Shown one piece after another: positions 46,701 to 53,592 of a stretch of DNA of 64,000 nucleotides. The notes under the pieces were generated by a model, which worked only from the letters and a program-made list of their open reading frames with translations, searched no databases and was not told the DNA's origin. The stretch lies in assembly GCA_039024895.1 (NCBI GenBank), contig JBCCPJ010000009.1, positions 1 to 64,000 on the forward strand, in the 5' to 3' direction. The translations under genes were made by a program, and so were the position numbers. Each line of letters begins with the position of its first letter. The stretch's first letter is position 1. The stretch is from JAJDOD01 sp039024895 (GTDB lineage: Bacteria > Pseudomonadota > Alphaproteobacteria > Rhodobacterales > Rhodobacteraceae).

Positions 46701-47404
46701 ACGAGGACGGCAGCCTCGGCGAGATCTTTATCGATCTTCACAAGGAAGGCTCGGGCTTCCGCGCGATGATGAACAATTTCGCGATCGCGGTGTCCGTCGG
46801 CCTGCAATATGGTGTGCCCCTTGAGCAGTTTGTGGACAGCTTCACGTTCACCCGGTTCGAACCGGCGGGCATGGTGCAGGGCAACGATTCGATCAAGAAC
46901 GCCACATCGATCCTCGACTATGTGTTCCGCGAGTTGGCGATCAGCTATCTCGACCGAACGGATCTCGCCCATGTGAAGCCCGACGGCTTGACCTTCGACG
47001 AGATCGGGCGTGGCGAAGAAGAGGGCGTTAGCAACTTCAAGGAGATGCCGGGCACCGGCGGGTCCTCGCAATTCGAGGTGCTTAAAAAGGTCGTCTCGGC
47101 GGGCTACACACGGGGCCGGGTGCCCCAGGAACTCGTTGTCGTTGACGGCGGCGTCGGGGCCACGGCTTTCGCCGGCAGCTCCGATCCCTCCGCCGCTCTG
47201 CAAACGCTGGTGCCCGATGTGGTCAGCCCACCGGTGCCCGACATCACCACGGGTTCGGGCACGATCACCATGGACGCCCGCACCAAAGCCAAGATGCAGG
47301 GCTACGAGGGCGACCCCTGCGGCGAATGCGGCAACTACACGCTGGTCCGCAACGGCACCTGCATGAAGTGCAACACCTGCGGAGCGACAAGCGGGTGTAG
47401 TTAA
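43721..47404 (+). CDS. nrdJ: Vitamin B12-dependent (class II) ribonucleoside-diphosphate reductase
   Basis: The 1227-residue product matches long NrdJ proteins. It has the catalytic core with NPCSEY (Cys476), FNQWTLGEEFCTG and NPCGKKGKR, a C-terminal TSCPD-type region (RRGYTQKSIVGGHKVYLRTG, FIDLHKEGSGFRA), and a zinc-ribbon-like tail CGECGNYTLVRNG with CMKCNTCG that carries the redox cysteines. It reduces ribonucleotides with adenosylcobalamin and needs no oxygen, suiting variable oxygen tension. It stands alone after a long regulated leader and is followed by a structured region and terminator. Confidence 0.97.
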   Translation: MKIERTFTEAGKDAYASIEFTTTSSEIRNPDGTVVFKLDDVEVPASWSQVASDVIAQKYFRKAGVPAALKKVREKGVPSFLWRSAPDEKALSKLPEGERFGGEVKASQVFDRLAGAWAYWGWKGGYFTTEEDARAYFDEMRYMLATQRAAPNSPQWFNTGLHWAYGIDGPSQGHHYVDYKTGKLTKSDSAYEHPQPHACFIQSCADDLVNDGGIMDLGVREARLFKYGSGTGTNFSHLRGEGESLSGGGKSSGLMGFLKIGDRAAGAIKSGGTTRRAAKMVIVDADHPDIEDFINWKVIEEQKVASIVAGSKMHERELNGIFAAIKAWDGDEAHAFDPTKNDALKSAIRSAKKSAIPETYVKRVLDYARQGYASIEFPTYDTDWDSEAYSSVSGQNSNNSIRVTDAFLQAVRDDADWDLTNRKDGKVAKTIKARDLWEQVGHAAWACADPGIQYHDTVNAWHTCPDDGEIRGSNPCSEYMFLDDTACNLASMNLLTFYKDGKFAAEDYVHATRLWTVTLEISVMMAQFPSKEIAQRSYDFRTLGLGYANIGGLLMNMGYSYDSDEGRALTGALTAIMTGVSYATSAEMAAEQGAFPGYAKNADHMLRVIRNHRRAAYGETGGYEEMNVNPVPLDLVNCPDKKLTKMAGKAWDEALKLGEKHGYRNAQATVIAPTGTIGLVMDCDTTGIEPDFALVKFKKLAGGGYFKIINRSVPAALETLGYSSSQVEEIVSYAVGHGTIGNAPGINHTSLIGHGFGKAELDKIEAALPSAFDIRFVFNQWTLGEEFCTGTLGIPADKLVDPSFDLLKHLGFSKADIDAANDHVCGTMTLEGAPFLKEEHYSVFDCANPCGKKGKRFLSVDSHITMMAAAQSFISGAISKTINMPNDATIEDCKEAYELSWSLGVKANALYRDGSKLSQPLSAALVEDDDEAAEVLESGTPAEKAQVLAEKIIEKVVIKEVAARHREKMPERRRGYTQKSIVGGHKVYLRTGEYEDGSLGEIFIDLHKEGSGFRAMMNNFAIAVSVGLQYGVPLEQFVDSFTFTRFEPAGMVQGNDSIKNATSILDYVFRELAISYLDRTDLAHVKPDGLTFDEIGRGEEEGVSNFKEMPGTGGSSQFEVLKKVVSAGYTRGRVPQELVVVDGGVGATAFAGSSDPSAALQTLVPDVVSPPVPDITTGSGTITMDARTKAKMQGYEGDPCGECGNYTLVRNGTCMKCNTCGATSGCS

Positions 47405-47799
47405 GGAAACAGGTCGGTGATGTGGCCCGGACCGCAGGTTCGGATCGCACCCGACCCTCCCCCCGGGAGGGTGCGATGCACCCACCCAGGGTCGGGCGCA
47501 ATCCTTGGTTTTGAGGTGGGCCCGCAGAATGAAGACGTGGCGGGATTCTGCAGATCGCACAGCGATCCGCTCTATCCCGCTCCGCAGGTTTCTGACGAAA
47601 CCCGCGGGAATAGGGTGGGGCGGCCTCAACCGTCTCCCCACTCGAACAGGGGCTGGCTTCCCCCGGATCTCTGATCCGATGCCAGCCTGTCGGGAGGCGC
47701 TGCCTTTCGATGTGGGATGGGTGCGCTCATCCTGAACGCGGGTCAGGCCGCAGGCAGAAACCGGGCGGTACACAAAGAGTGAGCCTGACAAGCGAAACT
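47405..47799 (+). other. Structured non-coding stretch downstream of nrdJ (candidate 3'UTR element or small RNA)
   Basis: No convincing gene; the short frames here have poor composition. Several inverted repeats are visible. ATCGCACCC (47444-47452) pairs with GGGTGCGAT (47469-47477), enclosing TCCC/GGGA. CCCGACCCT (47450-47458) can instead pair with AGGGTCGGG (47488-47496), so these two folds exclude each other. GGTTTC/GAAACC sits at 47587-47602. GGCTGGC (47651-47657) pairs with GCCAGCC (47681-47687) around GGATC/GATCC. The stretch ends at the terminator at 47800, so it is probably on the nrdJ transcript or its own RNA. Confidence 0.5.
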
Positions 47800-47830
47800 G
47801 GGGTCTCTTTCGGGAGGCCCCATTTTCTTT
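47800..47830 (+). terminator. Rho-independent terminator
   Basis: GGGGTCTC/GAGGCCCC (8 bp with one G-T pair, 6-base loop) is followed by ATTTTCTTT. It lies 396 bases after the nrdJ stop and 3 bases before the end of the convergent peroxidase gene. Confidence 0.7.
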
Positions 47831-47833
47831 GGG

Positions 47834-48355
47834 TTAGGGCAACGCCGCCTCAACCGCGCCGGTGATCTTACGTGAAAGTGGAGAGGTCACGGAACGCCAC
47901 GTCTGCAAAAGCGTCCCATCCGACCCGATCAAGACCTTGTCGAAATTCCAAAGCGGCGTGAAACCTGCCACGTCTTGCAGTTGCCGATAGAACGGATGCG
48001 CATCTCTGCCGGTCACAGGGGTGATCGTCGCCATGGGCAACGTCAAGCTGAAGTTTACCTCACAGAAGTCTTTCACGGCGTCGTTCGAGCCAAGCTCCTG
48101 AAGAAAGTCATTCGAAGGCACCGCAAGCACCACTAAACCCGCGTCCGCATAGCGATCTTGCAGCGTCTGGAGCGCATCATATTGGTGGGTGAAGCCACAA
48201 CGTGATGCCGTGTTGACCACAAGAACCGGTGCGCCGCGCCAATCCTCAATATTCAATATACCGCCGTCGATGGAGGCGAAAATGCCTGTCAGCGGCTGAG
48301 ACGCCGCGGCGGTTGCGCCAAGGCTGAAAGCGAGAGAGGTCAAGAGTGTTTTCAT
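47834..48355 (-). CDS. Glutathione peroxidase family protein, exported (BtuE-like)
   Basis: The 173-residue product has a signal peptide (residues 1-19, MKTLLTSLAFSLGATAAAS), the active-site segment VVNTASRCGFTHQY with peroxidatic Cys53, VPSNDF, and FTPLWNFDKVLIG with the conserved Trp-Asn. A second cysteine in VKDFCEVNF (Cys98) could be resolving, as in thioredoxin-dependent family members. It should detoxify peroxides in the periplasm. I use the ATG at 48355, which gives the signal peptide. Confidence 0.9.
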   Translation of the reverse strand: MKTLLTSLAFSLGATAAASQPLTGIFASIDGGILNIEDWRGAPVLVVNTASRCGFTHQYDALQTLQDRYADAGLVVLAVPSNDFLQELGSNDAVKDFCEVNFSLTLPMATITPVTGRDAHPFYRQLQDVAGFTPLWNFDKVLIGSDGTLLQTWRSVTSPLSRKITGAVEAALP

Positions 48356-48684
48356 GCCTGTAATACGCTCCAAGGCCAGAATTGGATGAAGCCTTCGCCC
48401 GTTAGATACTGCGGTGAACAGTCGCAAATGAGCGCTCGGAGCTTGAAGAACCCGGCGCGAGTTTACCTTTGCATCACGTGAGCGCTCTACGGGTGCGAAA
48501 AAAATCCAAACGCGCCGTGCGCACGTACAAAAAGTATTAACGGCCGAATGTGGTGCAGCCCATTGACGCCGCCGACGCACTGCCAACCAGGTTCGGGACA
48601 CAGGCAGTACGGGCGACGCAAGATCGATCAGGCACCAAGGGAACATTACGGGTTTTGAAGAGAGATATAGGTGTGCAGTCAGTG
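48356..48684. other. 329-base intergenic region between divergent peroxidase and ArsR-type genes
   Basis: It should hold both promoters. A plus-strand frame in phase with the ArsR gene is open from 48550, so that gene could start earlier than annotated. An A-rich run (GAAAAAAATCC near 48500) and CACGTGAGCGC near 48476 are visible. I see no clear operator or RNA. Confidence 0.4.
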
Positions 48685-48984
48685 ATGGATGGAGATCTGG
48701 CCAAGAACAAACCCGCCGGTGGCACAGATGCGGAAGAGCAAGCTCGGCTCTTAAAGGTGCTGGGCAATCCGTGGCGTTTGCAAATCGTCTCGTTGCTCGC
48801 GGAAAGACCGCGTCAGGTTGGCGAGATCGAGGAAGCGCTCGAGTTGGGCCAAGCCTACGTATCGCAGCAACTGGCGCGCCTCCGCACGGAAGGCGTTGTC
48901 GAAGGGGATCGGAGCGGACGCGCAGTGCAATACCGAATTGTGGACGCGCGCATTCAACCTGTGCTACAAGCCTTGCGTCGTTAG
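48685..48984 (+). CDS. ArsR-family winged-helix transcriptional regulator
   Basis: The 99-residue product is a compact winged-helix protein: LLKVLGNPWRLQIVSLLAERPRQVGEIEEAL then LGQAYVSQQLARLR as recognition helix and a basic wing GDRSGRAVQYRI (segments quoted in part). No cysteine pair of the metal-sensing ArsR type is present, so the signal is unlikely to be a metal. The start at ATG 48685 gives the normal length; GTG codons upstream are also in frame. Its target is unknown; the divergent peroxidase gene is one candidate. Confidence 0.8.
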   Translation: MDGDLAKNKPAGGTDAEEQARLLKVLGNPWRLQIVSLLAERPRQVGEIEEALELGQAYVSQQLARLRTEGVVEGDRSGRAVQYRIVDARIQPVLQALRR

Positions 48985-49128
48985 CGGACTGCTCAACAAT
49001 CTGGCAGGGTGGGCAAGATATTGCCAGCTGTCCGTTAAAAGGCCCGCAGTTTGATGTTAAGGAGGGGCAAATTACGGGTCACATCAAGGGAACGGCCCAT
49101 ATACTGGGTCACATAAATGGAGGAGAGT

Positions 49129-49311
49129 ATGACCAAGCCCGCCGTCAACAAACCTACCCCAAACCTGTTCAAAGGCGTTTCCACCCCAAAAGTACCGCTT
49201 CGCGTTGTCGAAAAGTTTGATGCGCGCGACGATAAAGACGAAGCGCACAGCCCCTACAAGTCAGAAGTTGCCCATGACGTCGAAGAGATGTGGGACAACG
49301 TGCCGATCTAG
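49129..49311 (+). CDS. Small acidic protein of unknown function
   Basis: A 60-residue protein (starting MTKPAVNKPT and ending WDNVPI) with no recognised domain. The ATG at 49129 has a good ribosome-binding site, GGAGGA, 4 bases before it, which supports a real gene; an ATG 12 bases earlier is in frame. Two direct repeats of GGGTCACAT at 49076 and 49106 lie just upstream. Confidence 0.6.
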   Translation: MTKPAVNKPTPNLFKGVSTPKVPLRVVEKFDARDDKDEAHSPYKSEVAHDVEEMWDNVPI

Positions 49312-49367
49312 ACAATTGGTAAAGAACGACGCTTGAGTTTTTGTACCCGTGGCGCTTAAGAACAGCC

Positions 49368-51470
49368 ATGGGACGGGAACAACAGGTCGCGCCAACGCAA
49401 AAGGTCACAAGCGAACGCCGCGCTGGTGTGCTTGTGATTACCCTCGATAATCCTCCGACGTCATCGCTGGCGTCGGACGTGCGCACCGGTATCGCGGCGC
49501 ATCTTGACCTTCTTGACCAGGACGCTGATCTCCGCGGCGCTGTCATCACGGGCGTCTCCGGAAGCTTCGCCACGGGCGCTGGACTGTCGGAGCAAGCACC
49601 GCTCGGCACGCCGACCCTAGCGGAGATTTGCGACCGCATCGAAGCCATGGACGTGCCCATCGCCGTCGCCATTGATGGCCCCGCCTTGGGGGGCGGGTTG
49701 GAGTTGGCGCTCGCGGCCCATGCGCGTCTCGCATCACGGCATGCCCGGCTCGGAGCACCCGACATCACTATCGGACTTGTCCCTAATGCCGGGGGCACGC
49801 AACGCCTGCCAAAAGTCATTGGCGGTGTTGCAGCGCTGAAGCTCCTGTTGAGCGGTAAGGCGCTGCCGGCAGATGCAGCGCAAAAGATTGGTCTCGTCGA
49901 CACGCTCGTTGACGACTCACTGATTGATGCAGCGGTGTCCCATGTCCTGTCGCTTGCCGAGGGAGGTACGCCTCTTGTGCGCAACTCGATCCGCCGCGAT
50001 CGCTTGGGCGAGGGGGGCGCCTTTCTGGAGGCTGTCTCGAGCTACCGCAAAGCCGCCCATGACGGACCGCTCGACGCGCCCACGCGCATGATTGAGTGCA
50101 TCGAAGCGGCGTTACTCTTGCCCTACGATATCGGGCGCGGGCTGGAAGAGGCGGCCCATGACGATCTGGTTCACTCCGAGCATTCCAAATCACTACGGTA
50201 CATCTTCGGCGCTGAGCATCGCCTGCAATCGGCCACCAAATGGGAAGGGCGCGTCGCATCGCGGAGCGTCACCGGCGTCACCGTCGTTGGTGCCCGTGGG
50301 CTCGGCGCCGAGGTTGCGGTGCAGTGCCTCGACGCCGGTTTCAAAGTAACGGTCGCCGAGGTTGACGAAGAGGCCCTGGAAGAAGGCACCAGCCGCATCA
50401 TTGGCCATTTCGATGCCCGCGTCGCGTCCGGGGCAATGACCGAAGAAGCCGTGGAGAATGTGCTGGACCGTATGCATGCCGTGGCCGGTTACCACCAGGT
50501 GGCCGCCGCGGATGTGGTAATCGACCCGATGCCGCTTCTGACCAAGGCGCGCGTTGCAGCGCTGGATGCGGCGATGAAGGCAGGCGCGGTTCTTGTGCTC
50601 GGCTGCGAACGGGTGGACATCGGTACCGTTGCATCGAAGACGGGACGCGCGGCGGATGTCGTTGGCATGCGGTTTTTTCCCGGCATTCGCAAAAACCGCT
50701 GCGTCGAAGTTGCCACCACCGATGAAACCGGCCCGAGAGCCATTGCGACGGCGCGCGCGCTCGCGCGAAAGCTCGACCGGTTGATCGTTGAGACAGCCCC
50801 CGGCAAGCACGCCATTGGGACAACCCTACTCGAAGCGCTCCATGCGGCGGCCGATCTTTGTCTCGAAGACGGTGCGCAGGTGGAGCAGATCGATGCCGCG
50901 CTAAAAGGCTGGGGCTTACCTTTCGGCTCCTTCGCCTGGCGCGATCTGACGGGTATCAAGCGCCTTTCCGCCCCCCATGGATTGGAAGGCCAACGGGGCG
51001 GGGGGATCGACCCTGTTCTGGTCTCAACCGGGCGGCTCGGCATGGCCGCAGGGTGCGGTTACTACCTCTATAAGCAGCGGGGTGTTGCTGGAGTGCCCGA
51101 CCCGGACGTCCAGAAAATGATCGAGGCCGACCGGATCGCTAAGGAAATCCGCCTGCGACGCTTGTCCGACCGTGACATACGCGCGCGCTGCGTCGCCGCC
51201 ATGGCGAATGCAGGCGCGCATCTGTTGCAGGATGGTACGGCCAAACGCGCAGAAGATATCGATATGGTCGCCATCCACGGGTTGGGTTTCGCGCGCCGAA
51301 CAGGTGGCGTCATGTTTGCGGCTGATCTTCTGGGGCTCGATGATGTGGTCAAACACGTGACCACCATGTCATCGGAGACGGCGCGTATCGCACCGCCCGC
51401 ACCGCGACTTTTGGAGCTGGCAGAAAGTGGCGGGCGGTTCACCGACCCCGACCAAACCCCGCAAGCGTAA
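49368..51470 (+). CDS. FadJ-like fusion of enoyl-CoA hydratase and 3-hydroxyacyl-CoA dehydrogenase domains with altered catalytic residues
   Basis: The 700-residue product has the FadB/FadJ alpha-subunit layout: a crotonase domain (residues 1 to about 190) and a Rossmann plus HAD region (about 300-690). The first crotonase glutamate is kept (GGGLELAL, Glu112), but the second reads APD, giving Asp132 instead of Glu. In the dehydrogenase part the NAD motif GxGxxG is GARGLG (308-313), and the catalytic His of GxHFFNP is Arg435 in GMRFFPG. Both activities may therefore be weak or lost. It may bind acyl-CoA or act on an unusual one. No thiolase (fadA/fadI) gene is adjacent. Start at ATG 49368. Confidence 0.82.
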   Translation: MGREQQVAPTQKVTSERRAGVLVITLDNPPTSSLASDVRTGIAAHLDLLDQDADLRGAVITGVSGSFATGAGLSEQAPLGTPTLAEICDRIEAMDVPIAVAIDGPALGGGLELALAAHARLASRHARLGAPDITIGLVPNAGGTQRLPKVIGGVAALKLLLSGKALPADAAQKIGLVDTLVDDSLIDAAVSHVLSLAEGGTPLVRNSIRRDRLGEGGAFLEAVSSYRKAAHDGPLDAPTRMIECIEAALLLPYDIGRGLEEAAHDDLVHSEHSKSLRYIFGAEHRLQSATKWEGRVASRSVTGVTVVGARGLGAEVAVQCLDAGFKVTVAEVDEEALEEGTSRIIGHFDARVASGAMTEEAVENVLDRMHAVAGYHQVAAADVVIDPMPLLTKARVAALDAAMKAGAVLVLGCERVDIGTVASKTGRAADVVGMRFFPGIRKNRCVEVATTDETGPRAIATARALARKLDRLIVETAPGKHAIGTTLLEALHAAADLCLEDGAQVEQIDAALKGWGLPFGSFAWRDLTGIKRLSAPHGLEGQRGGGIDPVLVSTGRLGMAAGCGYYLYKQRGVAGVPDPDVQKMIEADRIAKEIRLRRLSDRDIRARCVAAMANAGAHLLQDGTAKRAEDIDMVAIHGLGFARRTGGVMFAADLLGLDDVVKHVTTMSSETARIAPPAPRLLELAESGGRFTDPDQTPQA

Positions 51471-51494
51471 CGGAAGACGCTTCGACGTACGGCG

Positions 51495-51710
51495 CTAGCT
51501 CAGGAATATCCCTACGACCACCACCATCAGACCGAATGCAGACAGCAAAAGCGCGCCGAGATTGAGGGCAACGACTTTTTGCAGCTCGGCCTTCAGGGCC
51601 TCGTCATCGATGTCACGACGGCGCGCACGCTGCACTTTGACGATGCAGTAAATCAGTCCCGCAAGCCCCAACAGCGTGATGAGCGCACCGATCCAAATCA
51701 GGTATTCCAT
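51495..51710 (-). CDS. Small two-helix membrane protein
   Basis: The 71-residue product has two hydrophobic helices (residues 3-24 and about 47-70) joined by a charged loop (VQRARRRDIDDEALKAEL). I choose the ATG at 51710. It converges on the FadJ-like gene. No function known. Confidence 0.65.
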   Translation of the reverse strand: MEYLIWIGALITLLGLAGLIYCIVKVQRARRRDIDDEALKAELQKVVALNLGALLLSAFGLMVVVVGIFLS

Positions 51711-51830
51711 GTGGTTCACGCCCCCGGTCCGATCCACAGGTCGGGTAAACTGCAGGGCCAGTCAGATCAACCCTTGCGACGGGTTCTAGGGCCGCGTATC
51801 GAGACGGTCCCGACAGTTGAGGAGAGGCAA

Positions 51831-52088
51831 ATGGATGAGCCCGTCATCGAGCAAAGCTACCGTGTCACCGCAGATGAATTGCGTCAGTTCATCGAGCGGT
51901 TCGAGCGCCTTGAAGCCGAAAAGCGCGACATCGCGGATCAGCAGAAAGAGGTCATGGCGGAGGCCAAAGGGCGAGGTTACGACACAAAAGTCATGCGCAA
52001 GGTGATTGCTCTCAGGAAACGCGACAAGGACGACATCGCCGAAGAAGAGGCGGTGCTTGACATGTATAAAGAAGCCCTGGGCATGTAG
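51831..52088 (+). CDS. gapR: Nucleoid-associated protein GapR (DUF2312)
   Basis: The 85-residue product closely follows the GapR/DUF2312 pattern: QFIERFERLEAEKRDIAD, QKEVMAEAKGRGYDTK, KVIALRKRDKDD and a C-terminal LDMYKEALGM. In Caulobacter GapR binds overtwisted AT-rich DNA and stimulates topoisomerases ahead of replication and transcription. The ATG follows GAGGAGAGGCAA. A strong terminator follows the stop, so it is a single-gene unit. Confidence 0.92.
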   Translation: MDEPVIEQSYRVTADELRQFIERFERLEAEKRDIADQQKEVMAEAKGRGYDTKVMRKVIALRKRDKDDIAEEEAVLDMYKEALGM

Positions 52089-52097
52089 CATCACTCT

Positions 52098-52124
52098 CAA
52101 AAGTCTCGCATGCGAAACTTTTTT
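52098..52124 (+). terminator. Rho-independent terminator of gapR
   Basis: AAAAGT (52099-52104) pairs with ACTTTT (52117-52122), and TCG/CGA continues the stem to a CATG loop after one C-A mismatch; the T-run extends to TTTTTT before G. It starts 10 bases after the gapR stop. Confidence 0.65.
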
Positions 52125-52249
52125 GTTTACTTTCAGTTATTTAGTATTGAGATTTGGTTGATCTCCCGACCGCAGATCAACGAGCGGTTAACGGGGCGTC
52201 GCCACCGGCCCCGACAAACAAAGTGGGGCCAGTGGATTGTAATTGTGCC

Positions 52250-52678
52250 TCAGGCGAGGGTCGTTTCGATCTCGATATTGCCCTGCGTCGCGTTGGAATA
52301 GGGGCAGATGAAATGTCCACGTTCGACGATCTTTTCAGCCACGGCGCGGTCGACGCCTGGCATCGTGACGGTCAGGGCGACCTTGAGCCCAAACCCGCCG
52401 TCGCTGCGCGGGCCGATACCGACCTTGGCCTCAACCTTGGCGTCATCAGGCACGTCGCCAAGCTTTTCTGACTGCGCAGCGAAGCGCATGGCACCGAGAT
52501 AGCAGGCGGCATAGCCGGTCGCGAATAGTTCCTCCGGGTTATGTCCCGCACCCGAGCCGCCCAGTTCCGTGGGGCTTGTCATGGTGACGGTGAGCATACC
52601 CGAGGCGAGACCGGCAAGGCCATTGCGGCCGCCGCCCGTTGCGTAAGCCTCGGTCCAGTATTTTACATCTACGGTCAT
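52250..52678 (-). CDS. ohr: Organic hydroperoxide resistance protein Ohr
   Basis: The 142-residue OsmC/Ohr-fold peroxidase has both catalytic cysteines in context: GYAACYLGAM (near residue 59) and GHFICPYSNAT (near residue 124), plus the conserved Arg region near the N-terminus. It reduces organic and fatty-acid hydroperoxides, with lipoylated proteins as electron donors in studied cases. It is divergent from ohrR. The ribosome-binding site AAGGAGG is 6 bases before the ATG. Confidence 0.95.
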   Translation of the reverse strand: MTVDVKYWTEAYATGGGRNGLAGLASGMLTVTMTSPTELGGSGAGHNPEELFATGYAACYLGAMRFAAQSEKLGDVPDDAKVEAKVGIGPRSDGGFGLKVALTVTMPGVDRAVAEKIVERGHFICPYSNATQGNIEIETTLA

Positions 52679-52694
52679 GGAATCCTCCTTGTAA

Positions 52695-52770
52695 GCGATT
52701 TATTTGTGCGCGATTTATATCGAAGAAGCTATGCAGTCAAGAGCTTGCAAACAAATCGTGTGCGATCTAA
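52695..52770 (-). promoter_or_regulatory. ohr promoter with repeated OhrR-operator-like sequences
   Basis: Reading toward ohr, TTGACT (52735-52740) and ATAAAT (52713-52718) with a 16-base spacer make a plausible promoter. GCGATTTAT occurs twice in direct repeat (52695-52703 and 52710-52718), the second lying on the -10. A variant GCGATCTAA (52762-52770) lies 11 bases from the ohrR ATG. Placement over the -10 and next to the regulator start suits OhrR repression of both genes. Confidence 0.55.
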
Positions 52771-52780
52771 ATCATCCCAC

Positions 52781-53218
52781 ATGACAGTTGCTCCCAACGA
52801 TATGATTTGTTTTGCGCTCTATTCGGCGAGCCATGCGATGCAGCAAACCTACCGGGACCTTCTGGACCCTCTTGGTCTAACATATCCGCAATATTTGGTC
52901 ATGACGGTTCTTTGGGCGGCGGAAGAGCCGCCGAACGTCAAGGATATCGGTGCGGCGGTACAGCTTGATTCGAGCACTTTGACGCCTCTGTTGAAACGAC
53001 TGGAAGCGTCGGGGCTGATCAAGCGGGAGCGCGATGCGCGGGACGAACGCCAGGTGCGGATTTCGTTGACGAAGGAAGGTCGAGGCCTGCAAGAGGCGGC
53101 GCGCGCGATCCCCAGTTGCATTCAGGAACGCACGGGCATGTCAGCTGCGGCCATTGAGCGACTCAAGGATCAAGTCCTGCAATTGACGTCCCACCTGCGG
53201 GCTCAAACGGACAAATAA
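52781..53218 (+). CDS. ohrR: MarR-family organic-hydroperoxide regulator OhrR
   Basis: The 145-residue product has the OhrR sensor region MICFALYSASHAM, with the reactive Cys10 in the position of the conserved N-terminal cysteine, and the MarR winged helix (LDSSTLTPLLKRLEASGLIKR, DERQVRISLT). Oxidation of that cysteine releases DNA and derepresses ohr. The ATG at 52781 fits the family length. A weak hairpin CCGG/CCGG followed by AATTTTT lies about 30 bases after the stop. Confidence 0.93.
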   Translation: MTVAPNDMICFALYSASHAMQQTYRDLLDPLGLTYPQYLVMTVLWAAEEPPNVKDIGAAVQLDSSTLTPLLKRLEASGLIKRERDARDERQVRISLTKEGRGLQEAARAIPSCIQERTGMSAAAIERLKDQVLQLTSHLRAQTDK

Positions 53219-53298
53219 CGGACAAAACCGCCTTCTCAGACCGGTCGGCCGGAATTTTTCCGCAAAAACCATACTGATCAGATATATTTACAGTTGAA

Positions 53299-53320
53299 TG
53301 TGTCAATCAAAATTGTCACA
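53299..53320 (+). promoter_or_regulatory. 22-base palindrome upstream of pucB
   Basis: TGTGTCAAT-CAAA-ATTGTCACA is an inverted repeat with 8 of 9 arm positions matching, centred about 115 bases before pucB in the 206-base ohrR-pucB gap. It does not fit the PpsR/CrtJ site TGT-N12-ACA (the nearest spacing is 14 or 16) nor an FNR site, but its position suggests an operator for the puc operon. Confidence 0.45.
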
Positions 53321-53424
53321 GTGGCTCTACCGATCGTGCCCGCCGGTTGGGAGTGAGTGTGCAATCCGTAGAACGGTACGGTGCGCGTCGCGCTCCTTAA
53401 ACGCAACCAACGAGGAGATCGGTG

Positions 53425-53580
53425 ATGTCCGACGATCCTGAAAAAGTCTGGCCAACCGGCCTGACGCTGCGCGAGGCGGAAGAGGTGCACAGCTATCTCA
53501 TCGACGGCACGCGTGTCTTTGGCGCAATCGCCCTTTTGGCCCACATCCTCGTCGCGGCAGCGACACCGTGGCTCGGGTAA
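53425..53580 (+). CDS. pucB: Light-harvesting 2 (B800-850) beta polypeptide
   Basis: The 51-residue product follows LH2 beta chains closely: KVWPTGLTLREAEEVH near the start, GTRVFGAIALLAHIL with the bacteriochlorophyll ligand His40, and ATPWLG at the end. His22 in EVHSYL is also conserved. It pairs with PucA in the peripheral antenna ring in the photosynthetic membrane. A GAGGAG ribosome-binding site precedes the ATG. pucA follows after 12 bases. Confidence 0.95.
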   Translation: MSDDPEKVWPTGLTLREAEEVHSYLIDGTRVFGAIALLAHILVAAATPWLG

Positions 53581-53592
53581 GGGAGGTCAACC

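Noticed and set aside
47417..47735. Small protein genes between nrdJ and the peroxidase gene
   Set aside because: The frames are Pro/Arg/Gly-rich, lack ribosome-binding sites and coincide with strong inverted repeats, which fits structured RNA or non-coding DNA better.
46157..47791. 544-codon open frame antisense to the end of nrdJ
   Set aside because: It is a mirror of the strong codon bias of nrdJ in a high-GC genome; no start signal and no recognisable domain.
53219..53424. PpsR/CrtJ site TGT-N12-ACA before pucB
   Set aside because: The nearest pairs have 14 or 16 bases between arms, or end ACG instead of ACA; reported only as an unassigned palindrome.
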